Assembly: GCF_024346995.1 (NCBI RefSeq)
Contig: NZ_AP024888.1
Span: forward strand, 558,001 to 622,000
Length of the DNA stretch: 64,000 nucleotides
Source of the DNA: Vibrio palustris
Lineage (GTDB): Bacteria; Pseudomonadota; Gammaproteobacteria; Enterobacterales; Vibrionaceae
Reading direction: 5' to 3'
Made by a program: the position numbers and the translations under genes. Within the stretch, counting starts at the first letter, position 1. The number at the start of each line of letters is the position of its first letter. The notes beneath the pieces were generated by a model. It did no database searches and was not told the DNA's origin. It saw only the letters and a program-made list of their open reading frames with translations. Of the stretch, positions 8,424 to 16,850 are shown piece after piece.

Positions 8424-9335
8424 TTAATTTTTTTGCTCTTTGTTTGCAACACTGTAGCTTTTACTGATGACTTGAGATTTTTCAAGTATCAATGGCCCTT
8501 GCCAGCGCTGCTCAGTGATTGATACCGCCATCACGTAGTTATTAGGTGGTAAACTATCAACCGGCAGTGACGTTGGAAAATCTGAGTCATAAAAATGTTT
8601 CCAGATAGGTTTATAATCACTATCGACATAATCGTAAACAGTGACACCCAGCTTAGGAAGTGGACAATATTTATTTAGTAACGCATTTTTCTCTACTTTC
8701 CAATGATCTTTGGATGCCCAACGTACTGAACGTTTGGCTTTTTGATTACCCAAGATAACCCAAGTACTCCAAGATTCTTGGTCTTTGGCAGTAATATCCA
8801 AACGATACAGACCAACCGACAGTTCATTATTAAGATTATATCGCTTCACATAATGATGAGTATTACTTCCCGCATTCTGTGTGGTTGGCGAATAATCTAT
8901 CGCTTCACTCGGTTTAATCGCTTTAAAACTCGAATCAGATGAAATAGATTGATCAACCCATTGCGTTAAACGGATCGCACTAACCGGTTTACCAGCTGAA
9001 GCTTCGATCAATACTTGGTAAGCGTCTCTGCCCGGACTTTGGATATTGACCCGTCGCAAGGTTACCGCGTTTATCCAATCAGGAAACTGTTTACTGTCGA
9101 GCCCTCGTCCACAATCTGCGGTTAGCGCCTGACCCAGTAAACCGTTTAAATGATTACTAATATCGTCACTTTTATCTAATTGCCACACTTCAACCATAGA
9201 GTCGAACATACTCGTTAAATTCCCTTCCAATAAGTGTTGGTGGGCTTGCGTTAACGGTGTGTTATCTTCGAACCATTCAGCATGAGCAACAAAGGGCACG
9301 CTTAATAACGTGCCCAGTAATAGCGTTTTCTTCAT
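8424..9335 (-). CDS. vxrC: DUF2861 periplasmic protein, VxrC-like
   Basis: This 303-residue exported protein has a Sec signal peptide MKKTLLLGTLLSVPFVAHA with cleavage after AHA. The mature sequence has no transmembrane segment, contains several Cys and looks like a soluble periplasmic protein with beta-rich C-terminal half. It follows the response regulator gene by 3 nt and is thus translationally close to vxrB. DUF2861 proteins occur in Vibrio beside this two-component system; in V. cholerae the position corresponds to vxrC. No enzymatic motif is visible, and a sensory or signalling accessory role is inferred only from the operon. Confidence 0.75.
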   Translation of the reverse strand: MKKTLLLGTLLSVPFVAHAEWFEDNTPLTQAHQHLLEGNLTSMFDSMVEVWQLDKSDDISNHLNGLLGQALTADCGRGLDSKQFPDWINAVTLRRVNIQSPGRDAYQVLIEASAGKPVSAIRLTQWVDQSISSDSSFKAIKPSEAIDYSPTTQNAGSNTHHYVKRYNLNNELSVGLYRLDITAKDQESWSTWVILGNQKAKRSVRWASKDHWKVEKNALLNKYCPLPKLGVTVYDYVDSDYKPIWKHFYDSDFPTSLPVDSLPPNNYVMAVSITEQRWQGPLILEKSQVISKSYSVANKEQKN

Positions 9336-9338
9336 TTA

Positions 9339-10001
9339 TTACGCTTTCATTTTATATCCGACACCACGCAGGGTTTCAATATCTAACCCTGGCAATTTTT
9401 GGCGCAACTGTAATACGTGAGTATCGACAGTACGAGTTGTCGGGAAGTGATTGTAACCCCACACGTGATCAAGCAGTTCGTCACGAGTAAAGACACGACC
9501 GAGATTGCTTGCTAAAAATAACAACAAATCAAATTCTGTACGAGTCAGTGTGATCGACTCGTCTTGATAAAAAACTTCACGCGTCGATTTATCTATCACT
9601 AAATGATTGGTAATCACTTTGTTATCGTCTGCATTCCCTTCTTCATCAGGAGCACGCATTTGTGCACGAATACGCGCAAAGAGTTCCGCTTCTGCAAAAG
9701 GTTTGGTTAGGTAATCTGTCGCACCAGCATCCAAACCTGCTACTTTGTCTTTAACCGTTACTAACGCGGTTAATAGAATCACAGGCACATCTTTAATTTG
9801 TTTCCACTCAGCTAGGTGCTGAACAGAATCACCATCAGGCAATTGGCGATCTAAAACAACAAGGTCAGCATGTTCCCAATGCGGTTTTACTTCCGCAATG
9901 GTCTCAGCGTGTAAACAGTTATATCCCGCTTGTTCCAAACTTACCAATAGGCCGTCTGCTAAATTTTTATCGTCTTCAACGAGAAGCAATGTCTGTTTCA
10001 C
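9339..10001 (-). CDS. vxrB: OmpR-family response regulator VxrB (WigR)
   Basis: This 220-residue protein has a receiver domain (residues 3-115) with the acidic pocket EDD near residue 10, phospho-acceptor Asp51 in VVLDRQLPDGD and the conserved Lys in YLTKPF, followed by an OmpR winged-helix DNA-binding domain ending HVLQLRQKLPGLDIETLRGVGYKM. In V. cholerae this regulator controls cell-wall synthesis, type VI secretion and biofilm genes. The start is GTG at 10001, supported by GGAG 7 nt upstream and by the MKQTLLLVEDD N-terminus. It overlaps the 3' end of vxrA by 26 nt, so the two are coupled. Confidence 0.88.
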   Translation of the reverse strand: MKQTLLLVEDDKNLADGLLVSLEQAGYNCLHAETIAEVKPHWEHADLVVLDRQLPDGDSVQHLAEWKQIKDVPVILLTALVTVKDKVAGLDAGATDYLTKPFAEAELFARIRAQMRAPDEEGNADDNKVITNHLVIDKSTREVFYQDESITLTRTEFDLLLFLASNLGRVFTRDELLDHVWGYNHFPTTRTVDTHVLQLRQKLPGLDIETLRGVGYKMKA

Positions 10002-11451
10002 AAGGTATCTCCAATATAAATGTTGTTGGTGGTCCAATAAGGCTCATCGTACCGCCCATTCTTCCAACCATTGATTCTACAATAGTCAATCCAAGCCCAA
10101 GACCGCTTTTACTCACAAATGGCTTACGCAATTGCCGCCAATCTTTATGGCTAAGTGAGCCTTGATCCATCACTTTTATCGTGACTGAGTTTTCTGCGGT
10201 TGTAACATCCAACGCAACAGGAGCAACGCCATATTTCACAGCATTACGAATTAAGTTATCAATACACGTCCCTAACCAATATACATTCAATTTAGCGGCT
10301 ATGTCGTTATCAATATTTAGCGCAATAGGAACCGAAAACTCCTCTTCCACTTTAAACTCTAACCATTCAGCAACAGAAGGCACCCACTGTGTTGAAAGTG
10401 GCTTATTATCTGATTGCAAATAATCTTTACTTGCCTCTGCAAGCTGTCTTAATCGACGAGAGTCTTCACATAAACGTCGAAATTCGTCATATACCGTCTC
10501 CGGTAAGTGTTCAAATTCACGCCGAAACCCTTCTACTGTCAGTGATAAACTCGCAATTGGTGTTCTCAATTCATGAGTCAGTATCTGCAAAATCAGCATA
10601 CGACTACGCATTTCATTACGCTTAGAATTCCAGCGATAAATAGCCCAACCCAACACCAGCAGTATATTTGCGATAACCAGTACAATCATGCTTATACGTA
10701 ATAAGCTTGAATGATCTTCTATATCCCAACATATATTACCGCGTTGAACAAAACATGCCGTGCTTGAACTCGCTAAGTTATACGTTAACCCAGCTTTACG
10801 TGCATTATGACTCCAATCAGTTGAATCAAAGACATAATATTTGTCTCCTTTTCTTAACCAGAGTTCCTCGTGCTCACTAAACATCAGTGAACCATCAAGC
10901 AATGCTTGCAATGACTGACTATTCATTGATTGTAAGCGCCCTAACAACGTATTAGCGGGAGCTTTAGAGCGCTCATCAATATGCATATATTGCTTCAACG
11001 AATTGTACATATTGGGGTGCTTTTTAACGTAGCGAGCAGCGTAAGTCCCTCCGCCGGGATGTATTAAACCACTACGTGCAAACCAACTGGGCTTAAGCTT
11101 GGTTCCTTTACAAACTGCACGAGTAAATGACAGAGGTTCAGTCACAAGAGGGTTATACGGTAACTTACCACTACAGTTTTTCGCTAAACGATAGAGCCGC
11201 TGAATAGCATTCAATGGATATTTTGATGTTTGCGGCAACATGGTTTCAGGTTTAATCAATGTCTCAGGGAAATCACGTTGCAATGTATCTAATTTATAAG
11301 ACACAACCGCATTGTCGTAGTCAAATAGTGATACAAACAGATCGATACGTTCTGGTAGCGAATCTGCATGGGCAAGAGAAGAAAATAATGCTCCCATTAC
11401 TACACATGTTGTCGTGATTGCGTTTTTCAATAGAAATCTTTTATAAGTCAT
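9976..11451 (-). CDS. vxrA: Sensor histidine kinase VxrA (WigK)
   Basis: This 491-residue inner-membrane kinase has a signal/anchor at residues 1-29 (ending LAHADS), a periplasmic sensor of about 220 residues (DUF3404-type) with four cysteines (93, 114, 233, 241) that could form disulfides, a transmembrane helix at about 252-273, the phospho-acceptor His293 in LTHELRTPI, and an ATPase domain with N-box (DNLIRNAVKYG) and G-box (KSGLGLGLTIVES). In V. cholerae it responds to cell-wall damage. The start at 11451 is chosen because it gives the clean signal peptide; the frame stays open 12 codons upstream. It is the first gene of the five-gene minus-strand operon. Confidence 0.87.
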   Translation of the reverse strand: MTYKRFLLKNAITTTCVVMGALFSSLAHADSLPERIDLFVSLFDYDNAVVSYKLDTLQRDFPETLIKPETMLPQTSKYPLNAIQRLYRLAKNCSGKLPYNPLVTEPLSFTRAVCKGTKLKPSWFARSGLIHPGGGTYAARYVKKHPNMYNSLKQYMHIDERSKAPANTLLGRLQSMNSQSLQALLDGSLMFSEHEELWLRKGDKYYVFDSTDWSHNARKAGLTYNLASSSTACFVQRGNICWDIEDHSSLLRISMIVLVIANILLVLGWAIYRWNSKRNEMRSRMLILQILTHELRTPIASLSLTVEGFRREFEHLPETVYDEFRRLCEDSRRLRQLAEASKDYLQSDNKPLSTQWVPSVAEWLEFKVEEEFSVPIALNIDNDIAAKLNVYWLGTCIDNLIRNAVKYGVAPVALDVTTAENSVTIKVMDQGSLSHKDWRQLRKPFVSKSGLGLGLTIVESMVGRMGGTMSLIGPPTTFILEIPCETDIASR

Positions 11452-11902
11452 GAATTCAAAACGTTGGCAGAGTATTGACGAAGCCATACACCTAAATGTT
11501 ATATTTATGTCAATAATGGTTATCTTTCGGAAAAATGGCCTTGCAGACTCATCATTTAGTGACTATGGACTGCGGTGCACTGCTCAATACATTGGCCATC
11601 TTAACACGTCGTCTCTCTGTAGTGCGTAGCGATTGACCGCTTTTGATTGATAATGTGAATGTATTCCAAACAATTGGAATACATTCACATTTTACACTTT
11701 CATCTTCTGTGGTCTCATGATGCTAAACGTGCCCAGTATCCAACAGATTACGACATCATGACAGAGTTTTCATTTAAACACACTTGATCGAAAAATGGCG
11801 AATCTAAGTGCCAAATAGCATCTATTTTTTCATCTAATATAAAGCGTTTACGTTTACTTCGCTAGACGCCAACAAAACGGACAGAGCATTGTTAGCGATA
11901 AC
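11452..11902. other. Intergenic region upstream of vxrA
   Basis: About 450 bases hold the vxrA promoter and a striking 18-bp perfect hairpin (11652-11691, listed separately). A short minus-strand reading frame (about 11568-11680) with uninterrupted but featureless coding was seen and not called. No IS element or RNA gene was recognised. Confidence 0.4.
11652..11691. repeat. Perfect 18-bp inverted repeat, 4-nt loop
   Basis: The arm at 11652-11669 (AATGTGAATGTATTCCAA) is the exact reverse complement of 11674-11691, with loop ACAA. It lies 200 nt upstream of vxrA and 212 nt beyond the terminator of the preceding minus-strand gene, so it is not obviously the terminator of any annotated gene. Only a weak T run follows on the plus strand. 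Confidence 0.7.
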
Positions 11903-11939
11903 AAAAAACCTCAATCATTGATTTGTTCAATCATTGAGG
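11903..11939 (-). terminator. Terminator after the HlyU-family gene
   Basis: On the minus strand CCTCAAT pairs with ATTGAGG; one G-G mismatch is followed by five further pairs around an ACAAA loop, and six Ts follow. It lies 38 nt after the stop codon. Confidence 0.75.
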
Positions 11940-11977
11940 CTACGTCAGTATAGCTCGCCCATGAGGACACCGTCGTC

Positions 11978-12256
11978 TTACGAAAAAATATTATCACCCA
12001 TTTGGTCAATGAACAGTTGTGATTTCTTTAGCATGAGTTCATTGGCTTCTTGTTCAGTGGGTAACACATCAGAACGGATAAAGGTATGTGTTTGTAATTG
12101 TTCATTAACACTTTTGGTAATGCGTCCAGCGACCCTAAATTGTCGACCTTCTTCCAGCGCTTCTTGGTAAATGTAAAAGCCTTTATATTCCACAGGCGTG
12201 ATTTCTACCTTTACTTCAGGCTTTTTCTCACCAAATAAGCGTGTAAATATTCCCAC
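11978..12256 (-). CDS. HlyU-family (PF10115-type) protein
   Basis: This 92-residue protein starts MGIFTRLFGEKKPEVKVEIT, followed by EYKGFYIYQEALEEGRQFRVAGRITK and FIRSDVLPTEQEANELMLKKSQLFIDQMGDNIF. This is the family annotated 'HlyU family transcriptional regulator'; despite the name it lacks a visible helix-turn-helix and is unrelated to the ArsR-type HlyU of V. cholerae, so a regulatory role is doubtful. It follows the ComFB-like gene by 10 nt and is probably co-transcribed with it. Confidence 0.75.
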   Translation of the reverse strand: MGIFTRLFGEKKPEVKVEITPVEYKGFYIYQEALEEGRQFRVAGRITKSVNEQLQTHTFIRSDVLPTEQEANELMLKKSQLFIDQMGDNIFS

Positions 12257-12266
12257 AATAACTCCT

Positions 12267-12641
12267 TTAACTCTGTGTATTGTCTGTTTTTAAAATAGGG
12301 GTTTCATACCACTCTAACTCTTGATCTTCTGCAAACCAATCTCGAGCTGAGGTAACTGGTAGGTCTTGTTCCCTGTCTTGACGTCTATCATTGGTTATCA
12401 TTGACTCTGCTGCCAGCAATGCTGTTTGTGCTTTTTCCTTCAGCAGCACTAGACGATCTTCCGCTAAGGCGGCTAAAAAATCAATATCATGTCGAATATA
12501 AACGGGACGTAATTGATTCAATGCTAAACAAGCTAAATCTGCCATTTGTTCATCATCATATTGCCGGTGAAAATCGAGCTCTAACAATGCCTGCCCGACT
12601 AACGTTTCCATGTAATTATGCACACCCGAATTAATTTGCAT
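12267..12641 (-). CDS. ComFB-family (late competence) protein
   Basis: This 124-residue protein contains the ComFB pattern: HNYMETLVGQALLELD at residues about 7-23, and DLACLALNQLRPVYIRHDIDF at about 33-53, where the NxLxPxY core is typical of the family. The Cys pair found in Bacillus ComFB is reduced to a single Cys. The C-terminus is acidic and Trp-rich. The start at 12641 gives MQINSGVHNYM; the frame is open 19 codons upstream. Function is unknown in Vibrio: the family name comes from the Bacillus comF operon. Confidence 0.65.
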   Translation of the reverse strand: MQINSGVHNYMETLVGQALLELDFHRQYDDEQMADLACLALNQLRPVYIRHDIDFLAALAEDRLVLLKEKAQTALLAAESMITNDRRQDREQDLPVTSARDWFAEDQELEWYETPILKTDNTQS

Positions 12642-12948
12642 AACGTTCTTTTCATCCTTTATTGTACGAGTCACTAAGAGACAATTAATGATGGGCATAA
12701 TGAGACGACTATATACAAAGTTTTTGCATGTATTCTCAAGAATAAGACACCCAGATCCTTATTGACTAACGATAATTCATGGAATGACCGTAACACTATG
12801 ATAAGTTACGGATTAAAGATATATGAAACTAGACGCAAATCACTAGGCGCTATATCTGGGTATTATCATATATTAAGCTCGGCTTTTTCTCACAACTTAG
12901 TTGATTGAACGTGAACAAATCACTCTCAATATGACACTTGGAAGTATT
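12642..12948. other. Intergenic region between divergent comFB-like gene and guaD
   Basis: About 300 bases contain two divergent promoters. No operator or structured element was recognised. Confidence 0.4.
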
Positions 12949-14262
12949 ATGCACACTCCCTTACAAATTCATCGTGGTCGAATATTTCATTTTCCGCGAG
13001 CCACTCATTCACCGCAAAACGATTATCAATTTTTTGAGGATGGTATCCTGATCGTCGACAAAGGTAAGATCCAATATATGGGTAGTGCTGAACATTTCTT
13101 TAACAATCAAGCCCATCTGAATCCAAATACTATAACGATCACAACACACAATGGTGTCATTTTTCCCGGTTTGATTGATGCGCATGTGCATTATCCACAA
13201 ATGGAGATGATGGCCAGTTATGGCGAAAAATTGGTCGATTGGTTAAACAACTACACATATCCGACTGAGAAAAAATACCAAGACGCTAATTATGCAAAAT
13301 CGCAAGCGATCGATTTTATTAATCAGCTGTTTGCCAATGGCACTACCACGGCGAGTGTCTATGCAACTCGTTTTCCACAATCGGTGCATGCCTTTTTTGA
13401 GGCCGCGGAGCTCTACCAAGCGCGGATGATTTGCGGAAAAGTAATGATGGATCGCTTTGCGTCAGATATGCTAAGAGATAAGCCCAAAGAAGCCGCGTAC
13501 GAAACACAAGCACTGATTGAACGGTGGCACAATCAAGGTCGTAATTTATATGCACTGTCGCCACGATTTGCTGCAGCGTGTAGCCCGCAACTATTGTCGC
13601 AAATAACGCAAATTGCTGAGCGCCATTCCGATATATTTATACAAACTCATGTCAGTGGAAGTCCAACCGAAGTCGATATTGTCAAACAGCTCTATCCGCA
13701 ACATCAGGATTATTTATCTATCTACGAAAATGCGAACTTAATTCGAGAGCGTACCCTGCTGGGTCATGGTATCTATTTTAGTGAGGAAGAATTACAACGT
13801 TTGGGGAAAACCAACGCGACTATAGTCAGTTGCCCGACATCCAATTTTTTCTTGGGAAGTGGTTTGTTCCCTTATAAAAAAGTAAAAAAGCATAATGTCA
13901 ACGTGGCGTTTGGGAGTGATATTGGCGCGGGTACTCGCTTATCACTGTTTGAAAATCTCGCGGACGCCTACAAAGCCTGTCAGCTACAAAATTATCCTCT
14001 TGATCCTTTTGAAGCACTGTATCAATGTACTCAAGGTTCTGCGGTAACGATGCAATTAGACGATAAAATCGGCAACCTCAACGTAGGAACCGAGGCGGAT
14101 TTTATCGTGCTCAATGTTGATAATAGCCCAATACTCAAACAGCGTTTACGCCGTGTGGATAACTTAGAAAGTCGCTTGTTTGCTTTGATCATGCTTGGTA
14201 ATGAATGCGTTGTCCAATCCACCTATGTGGCAGGCAAACATGTATATGAACGTACACATTAA
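12949..14262 (+). CDS. guaD: Guanine deaminase, with an altered HxxE motif
   Basis: This amidohydrolase-fold enzyme of 437 residues would convert guanine to xanthine and ammonia. Metal and substrate motifs are present: PGLIDAHVHYPQ (His79, His81), SPRF at 204-207, QTH (His234), LGHG (His273) and GSDIGAGT (Asp324). In the family the sequence after His234 is normally H-x-x-E; here it is HVSG, so the proton-shuttling Glu is Gly237 (codon GGA, one transition from GAA). The start at 12949 is preferred because GGAAG lies 4 nt upstream; TTG 12901 and ATG 12931 are in-frame alternatives. It lies convergent with allC at the edge of the purine island. Confidence 0.85.
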   Translation: MHTPLQIHRGRIFHFPRATHSPQNDYQFFEDGILIVDKGKIQYMGSAEHFFNNQAHLNPNTITITTHNGVIFPGLIDAHVHYPQMEMMASYGEKLVDWLNNYTYPTEKKYQDANYAKSQAIDFINQLFANGTTTASVYATRFPQSVHAFFEAAELYQARMICGKVMMDRFASDMLRDKPKEAAYETQALIERWHNQGRNLYALSPRFAAACSPQLLSQITQIAERHSDIFIQTHVSGSPTEVDIVKQLYPQHQDYLSIYENANLIRERTLLGHGIYFSEEELQRLGKTNATIVSCPTSNFFLGSGLFPYKKVKKHNVNVAFGSDIGAGTRLSLFENLADAYKACQLQNYPLDPFEALYQCTQGSAVTMQLDDKIGNLNVGTEADFIVLNVDNSPILKQRLRRVDNLESRLFALIMLGNECVVQSTYVAGKHVYERTH

Positions 14263-14295
14263 CCACAATATTCAAGGTGTTTGTCGCTAGAGCCA

Positions 14296-14323
14296 GTTTG
14301 CTCGTCATCTAATACGAGCAAAC
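14296..14323. terminator. Shared hairpin between convergent guaD and allC
   Basis: GTTTGCTCGT (14296-14305) pairs perfectly with ACGAGCAAAC (14314-14323), with an 8-nt loop. It is midway in the 73-nt gap between the two convergent stops, so it may serve both genes, although T runs are weak on both sides. Confidence 0.6.
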
Positions 14324-14335
14324 CGATCCCTTTCA

Positions 14336-15568
14336 TTACCTCGTGGTTTGCATGCTCTCAATCATCGCGACCAACGTCTGTAATGCGACTCCCACATCGC
14401 TGGCATTCACACTCTCAGCAGGGTGATGACTGATACCTTTTTCACAACGGACAAATAACATCCCGACCTTAGTTAGGCTTGCCATCGCTAATCCATCATG
14501 CCCAGCACCACTGCTTAAATATAACGGCGTTTGACCTGTTATTGTTTCTACCGCTTCTCCCCAAGATTGGCGCAGTGTTTCGTCACACAATACAGCAGGG
14601 GCGTCATAGATATTGCTCGCATTCAATTGTAAGTGACGATGTTCAGCAATAAGGTGTAATCGCTTAAGTAGTTCTTGCGCCGCATGATCTAACTTTGCTT
14701 GGTCATCACTACGAATATCCAACGTAAAACGAGTTTCACCTGGAATTACGTTAACCGCCCCTTGCGGGGTATGACACACCCCAACCGTTGCCACCATGTT
14801 ATGCTGGCTCGCATATGATTCAATATATTGAATCATTTCCGCGGCACCACAAAGTGCATCTTGACGTAATGGCAAAGGCACGGTGCCGGCATGTCCAGCA
14901 AACCCTTTCACTATAAACTCATAGCGTTTAGCGCCGGCAATACCAGTTACGACGCCCAGTGCACGATTATTTGCTTCTAAAACAGGTCCTTGCTCAATAT
15001 GCACTTCTAAATAGGCGAGTACATCACTCGCCTTTCTGGCTGCAGACGCAATATTGGTTGGATCTAAACCAAATTTACGCATAGCATCACCAATTGTGAC
15101 ACCGTCACTATCTGTTACGGTTAACCATTCAGTGGGATAAATTCCCGCCACAGCGGATGACCCAATTAACGTTGTATTAAATCGAGTGCCTTCTTCATCG
15201 GCAAAAGCAACAACGTCGATATGAAAAGGGAACTCAACATTACGTAATTGGGCTAAAGCTGCGATACCCAGTAACACACCAAGATTACCATCATATTTGC
15301 CGGCATTCGTGACCGTGTCACTATGAGAACCGATAATGAGCGTAGGCTGTGTCGGATTTGCAGAGACCTTTCGCCCCCATTGATTGCCGACACTATCTTC
15401 CCAGCTGACTAACCCTGCGTCTTGCATCCACTTTTGTAATTGCTGATGAGCTTGTTGATGTTGTTGAGTTAAATAAGCCCGTGTTAAGCCGTTATCATCG
15501 GCACTGAAAGTCGCCAAAATGTCGGCTTGGTCCATAATCTGATTGGCTGTCAGTAAAGCGCTATCCAT
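14336..15568 (-). CDS. allC: Allantoate amidohydrolase (AllC/HpxK-like)
   Basis: This M20-fold hydrolase of the hydantoinase/carbamoylase family (410 residues) hydrolyses allantoate to ureidoglycine, CO2 and ammonia. Two-metal ligands can be placed: His82 (GSHSDT), Asp93 (KYDGNLG), Glu125-Glu126 (FADEEGTRF), His190 (EVHIEQGP) and a C-terminal His in GISHHPAE. A lid/dimerisation domain (about 205-325) includes FAGHAGTVPLPLRQDA. A carbamoyl-amino-acid hydrolase has the same fold, but the neighbouring ureidoglycine aminotransferase, racemase and allantoinase genes favour allantoate. It is the last gene of the operon, preceded by AAAGGA, 49 nt after hpxJ. Confidence 0.85.
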   Translation of the reverse strand: MDSALLTANQIMDQADILATFSADDNGLTRAYLTQQHQQAHQQLQKWMQDAGLVSWEDSVGNQWGRKVSANPTQPTLIIGSHSDTVTNAGKYDGNLGVLLGIAALAQLRNVEFPFHIDVVAFADEEGTRFNTTLIGSSAVAGIYPTEWLTVTDSDGVTIGDAMRKFGLDPTNIASAARKASDVLAYLEVHIEQGPVLEANNRALGVVTGIAGAKRYEFIVKGFAGHAGTVPLPLRQDALCGAAEMIQYIESYASQHNMVATVGVCHTPQGAVNVIPGETRFTLDIRSDDQAKLDHAAQELLKRLHLIAEHRHLQLNASNIYDAPAVLCDETLRQSWGEAVETITGQTPLYLSSGAGHDGLAMASLTKVGMLFVRCEKGISHHPAESVNASDVGVALQTLVAMIESMQTTR

Positions 15569-15617
15569 GCTGGTATTCCTTTATTTTCACTGCCTGATAT
15601 TGTTACGATTTTTCATC

Positions 15618-16850
15618 TTAACGATAGCATTCCATTGCCGCACATACCGCTTGGCCCACGTCAATACGTGCACGATGACGAATAAGAATCGCTTCTAACG
15701 CCGCCAAGGTGGTCAACACACAATCTTGACGAGCATTGTATCCCATTGTTCCAATACGCCAGATTTTACCGTGAAGAGGCCCAAATGATGTGCCGATTTC
15801 GATACCGAAACGATTGAGTAGCTCCGCGCGAACTTCATCCCCTTGAACCTCTTCAGGGATATAAACGCCAACCACATTATTCATTTTCTGGGTTTGATCG
15901 CCAAACAAACGTAACCCCATCGCGGAAAGTCCCTTAGCCAAGGCGTGTCCCGCTTGTTTGTGACGAGCAATGGTATTCTCAATCCCCTCTTCTAGAAATA
16001 AACGAGCACACTCGCGCGCGGCATAGAGCATAGAGGTCGCTTCTGTATGATGGTTAAGACGCTCTGGCCCCCAGTAATCCATGATCATCGAAAGATCAAA
16101 ATAGTTTGATTGAATCATCATATCACCACCTTCCTGATGGTGGTCTGCGCGTATCCCCGCTTCAACATGCTTACGACGGTTAATCACGTCAGCACATTGT
16201 TCGCTTAGTGTAATCGGTGAAGAACCAGACGGCCCGCCTAGACATTTCTGTAAACCGGCCGATACGGCGTCAAGGTGCCATTCATCCACTTTAAGCTCAT
16301 TACCGGCGATGGACGCGGTTGCGTCACAGTAAAATAACACCCCGTGGCGATGACAAACTTCGCCAATCTCTTTGAGGGGTTGGTTCATCGTGGTAGAGGT
16401 GTCACCTTGCACTGTCGCCAATAGCTTAGGTTGAAAACGTTTGATTTCTGCTTCTACTTGTTCTGCCGTACAGACGCCTCCCCACTCTATATCGATGGTT
16501 CGGATTTCAGCCCCAACACGGCGGGCGATTTCACATAACAAATGCCCAAAACGGCCAATAACGGGAATTAACACTTTATCGCCAGGTTTGAGTACAGACA
16601 CCAGTACAGCTTCAATACCTGAACGCGCCGTTCCGTCCACCAGCAAAGTATGTTGGTTATTGGTTTGAAAGACTCCGCGATAAAGGCTTTGTACTTGGTT
16701 CATATATCCGGTCATAACCGGATCGTATTGACCAATCAAAGACTGCGATAAGGCTTGATGAACGCGTGGGTAAGCATTAATCGGCCCAGGTCCCATCAAT
16801 AGACGTTGCGGCGGGTTCAGTGTTTCGAAAAGTGATTGTTGATTATCCAT
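15618..16850 (-). CDS. Ureidoglycine aminotransferase (HpxJ/PucG-like)
   Basis: This fold-type I PLP enzyme of 410 residues belongs to the class V/alanine-glyoxylate aminotransferase group. MGPGPINAYPRV (19-30) forms the active-site entrance, DGTARSGIEAV (72-82) binds phosphate, CDATASIAG (175-183) holds the PLP-binding Asp, and SAGLQKCLGGPSG carries the Schiff-base Lys202. The sequence around Lys202 with GGPSG is typical of ureidoglycine aminotransferases (Bacillus PucG, Klebsiella HpxJ), which turn ureidoglycine plus a keto acid into oxalurate plus an amino acid. The start ATG 16850 has GGAG 6 nt upstream and overlaps the 3' end of the preceding gene by 8 nt, indicating translational coupling. 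Confidence 0.82.
   Translation of the reverse strand: MDNQQSLFETLNPPQRLLMGPGPINAYPRVHQALSQSLIGQYDPVMTGYMNQVQSLYRGVFQTNNQHTLLVDGTARSGIEAVLVSVLKPGDKVLIPVIGRFGHLLCEIARRVGAEIRTIDIEWGGVCTAEQVEAEIKRFQPKLLATVQGDTSTTMNQPLKEIGEVCHRHGVLFYCDATASIAGNELKVDEWHLDAVSAGLQKCLGGPSGSSPITLSEQCADVINRRKHVEAGIRADHHQEGGDMMIQSNYFDLSMIMDYWGPERLNHHTEATSMLYAARECARLFLEEGIENTIARHKQAGHALAKGLSAMGLRLFGDQTQKMNNVVGVYIPEEVQGDEVRAELLNRFGIEIGTSFGPLHGKIWRIGTMGYNARQDCVLTTLAALEAILIRHRARIDVGQAVCAAMECYR

Noticed and set aside
11568..11680. Short minus-strand reading frame upstream of vxrA, at first resembling a transposase tail in one frame
   Set aside because: No frame gives a recognisable protein or start signal; too short and without family motifs to call an IS remnant.
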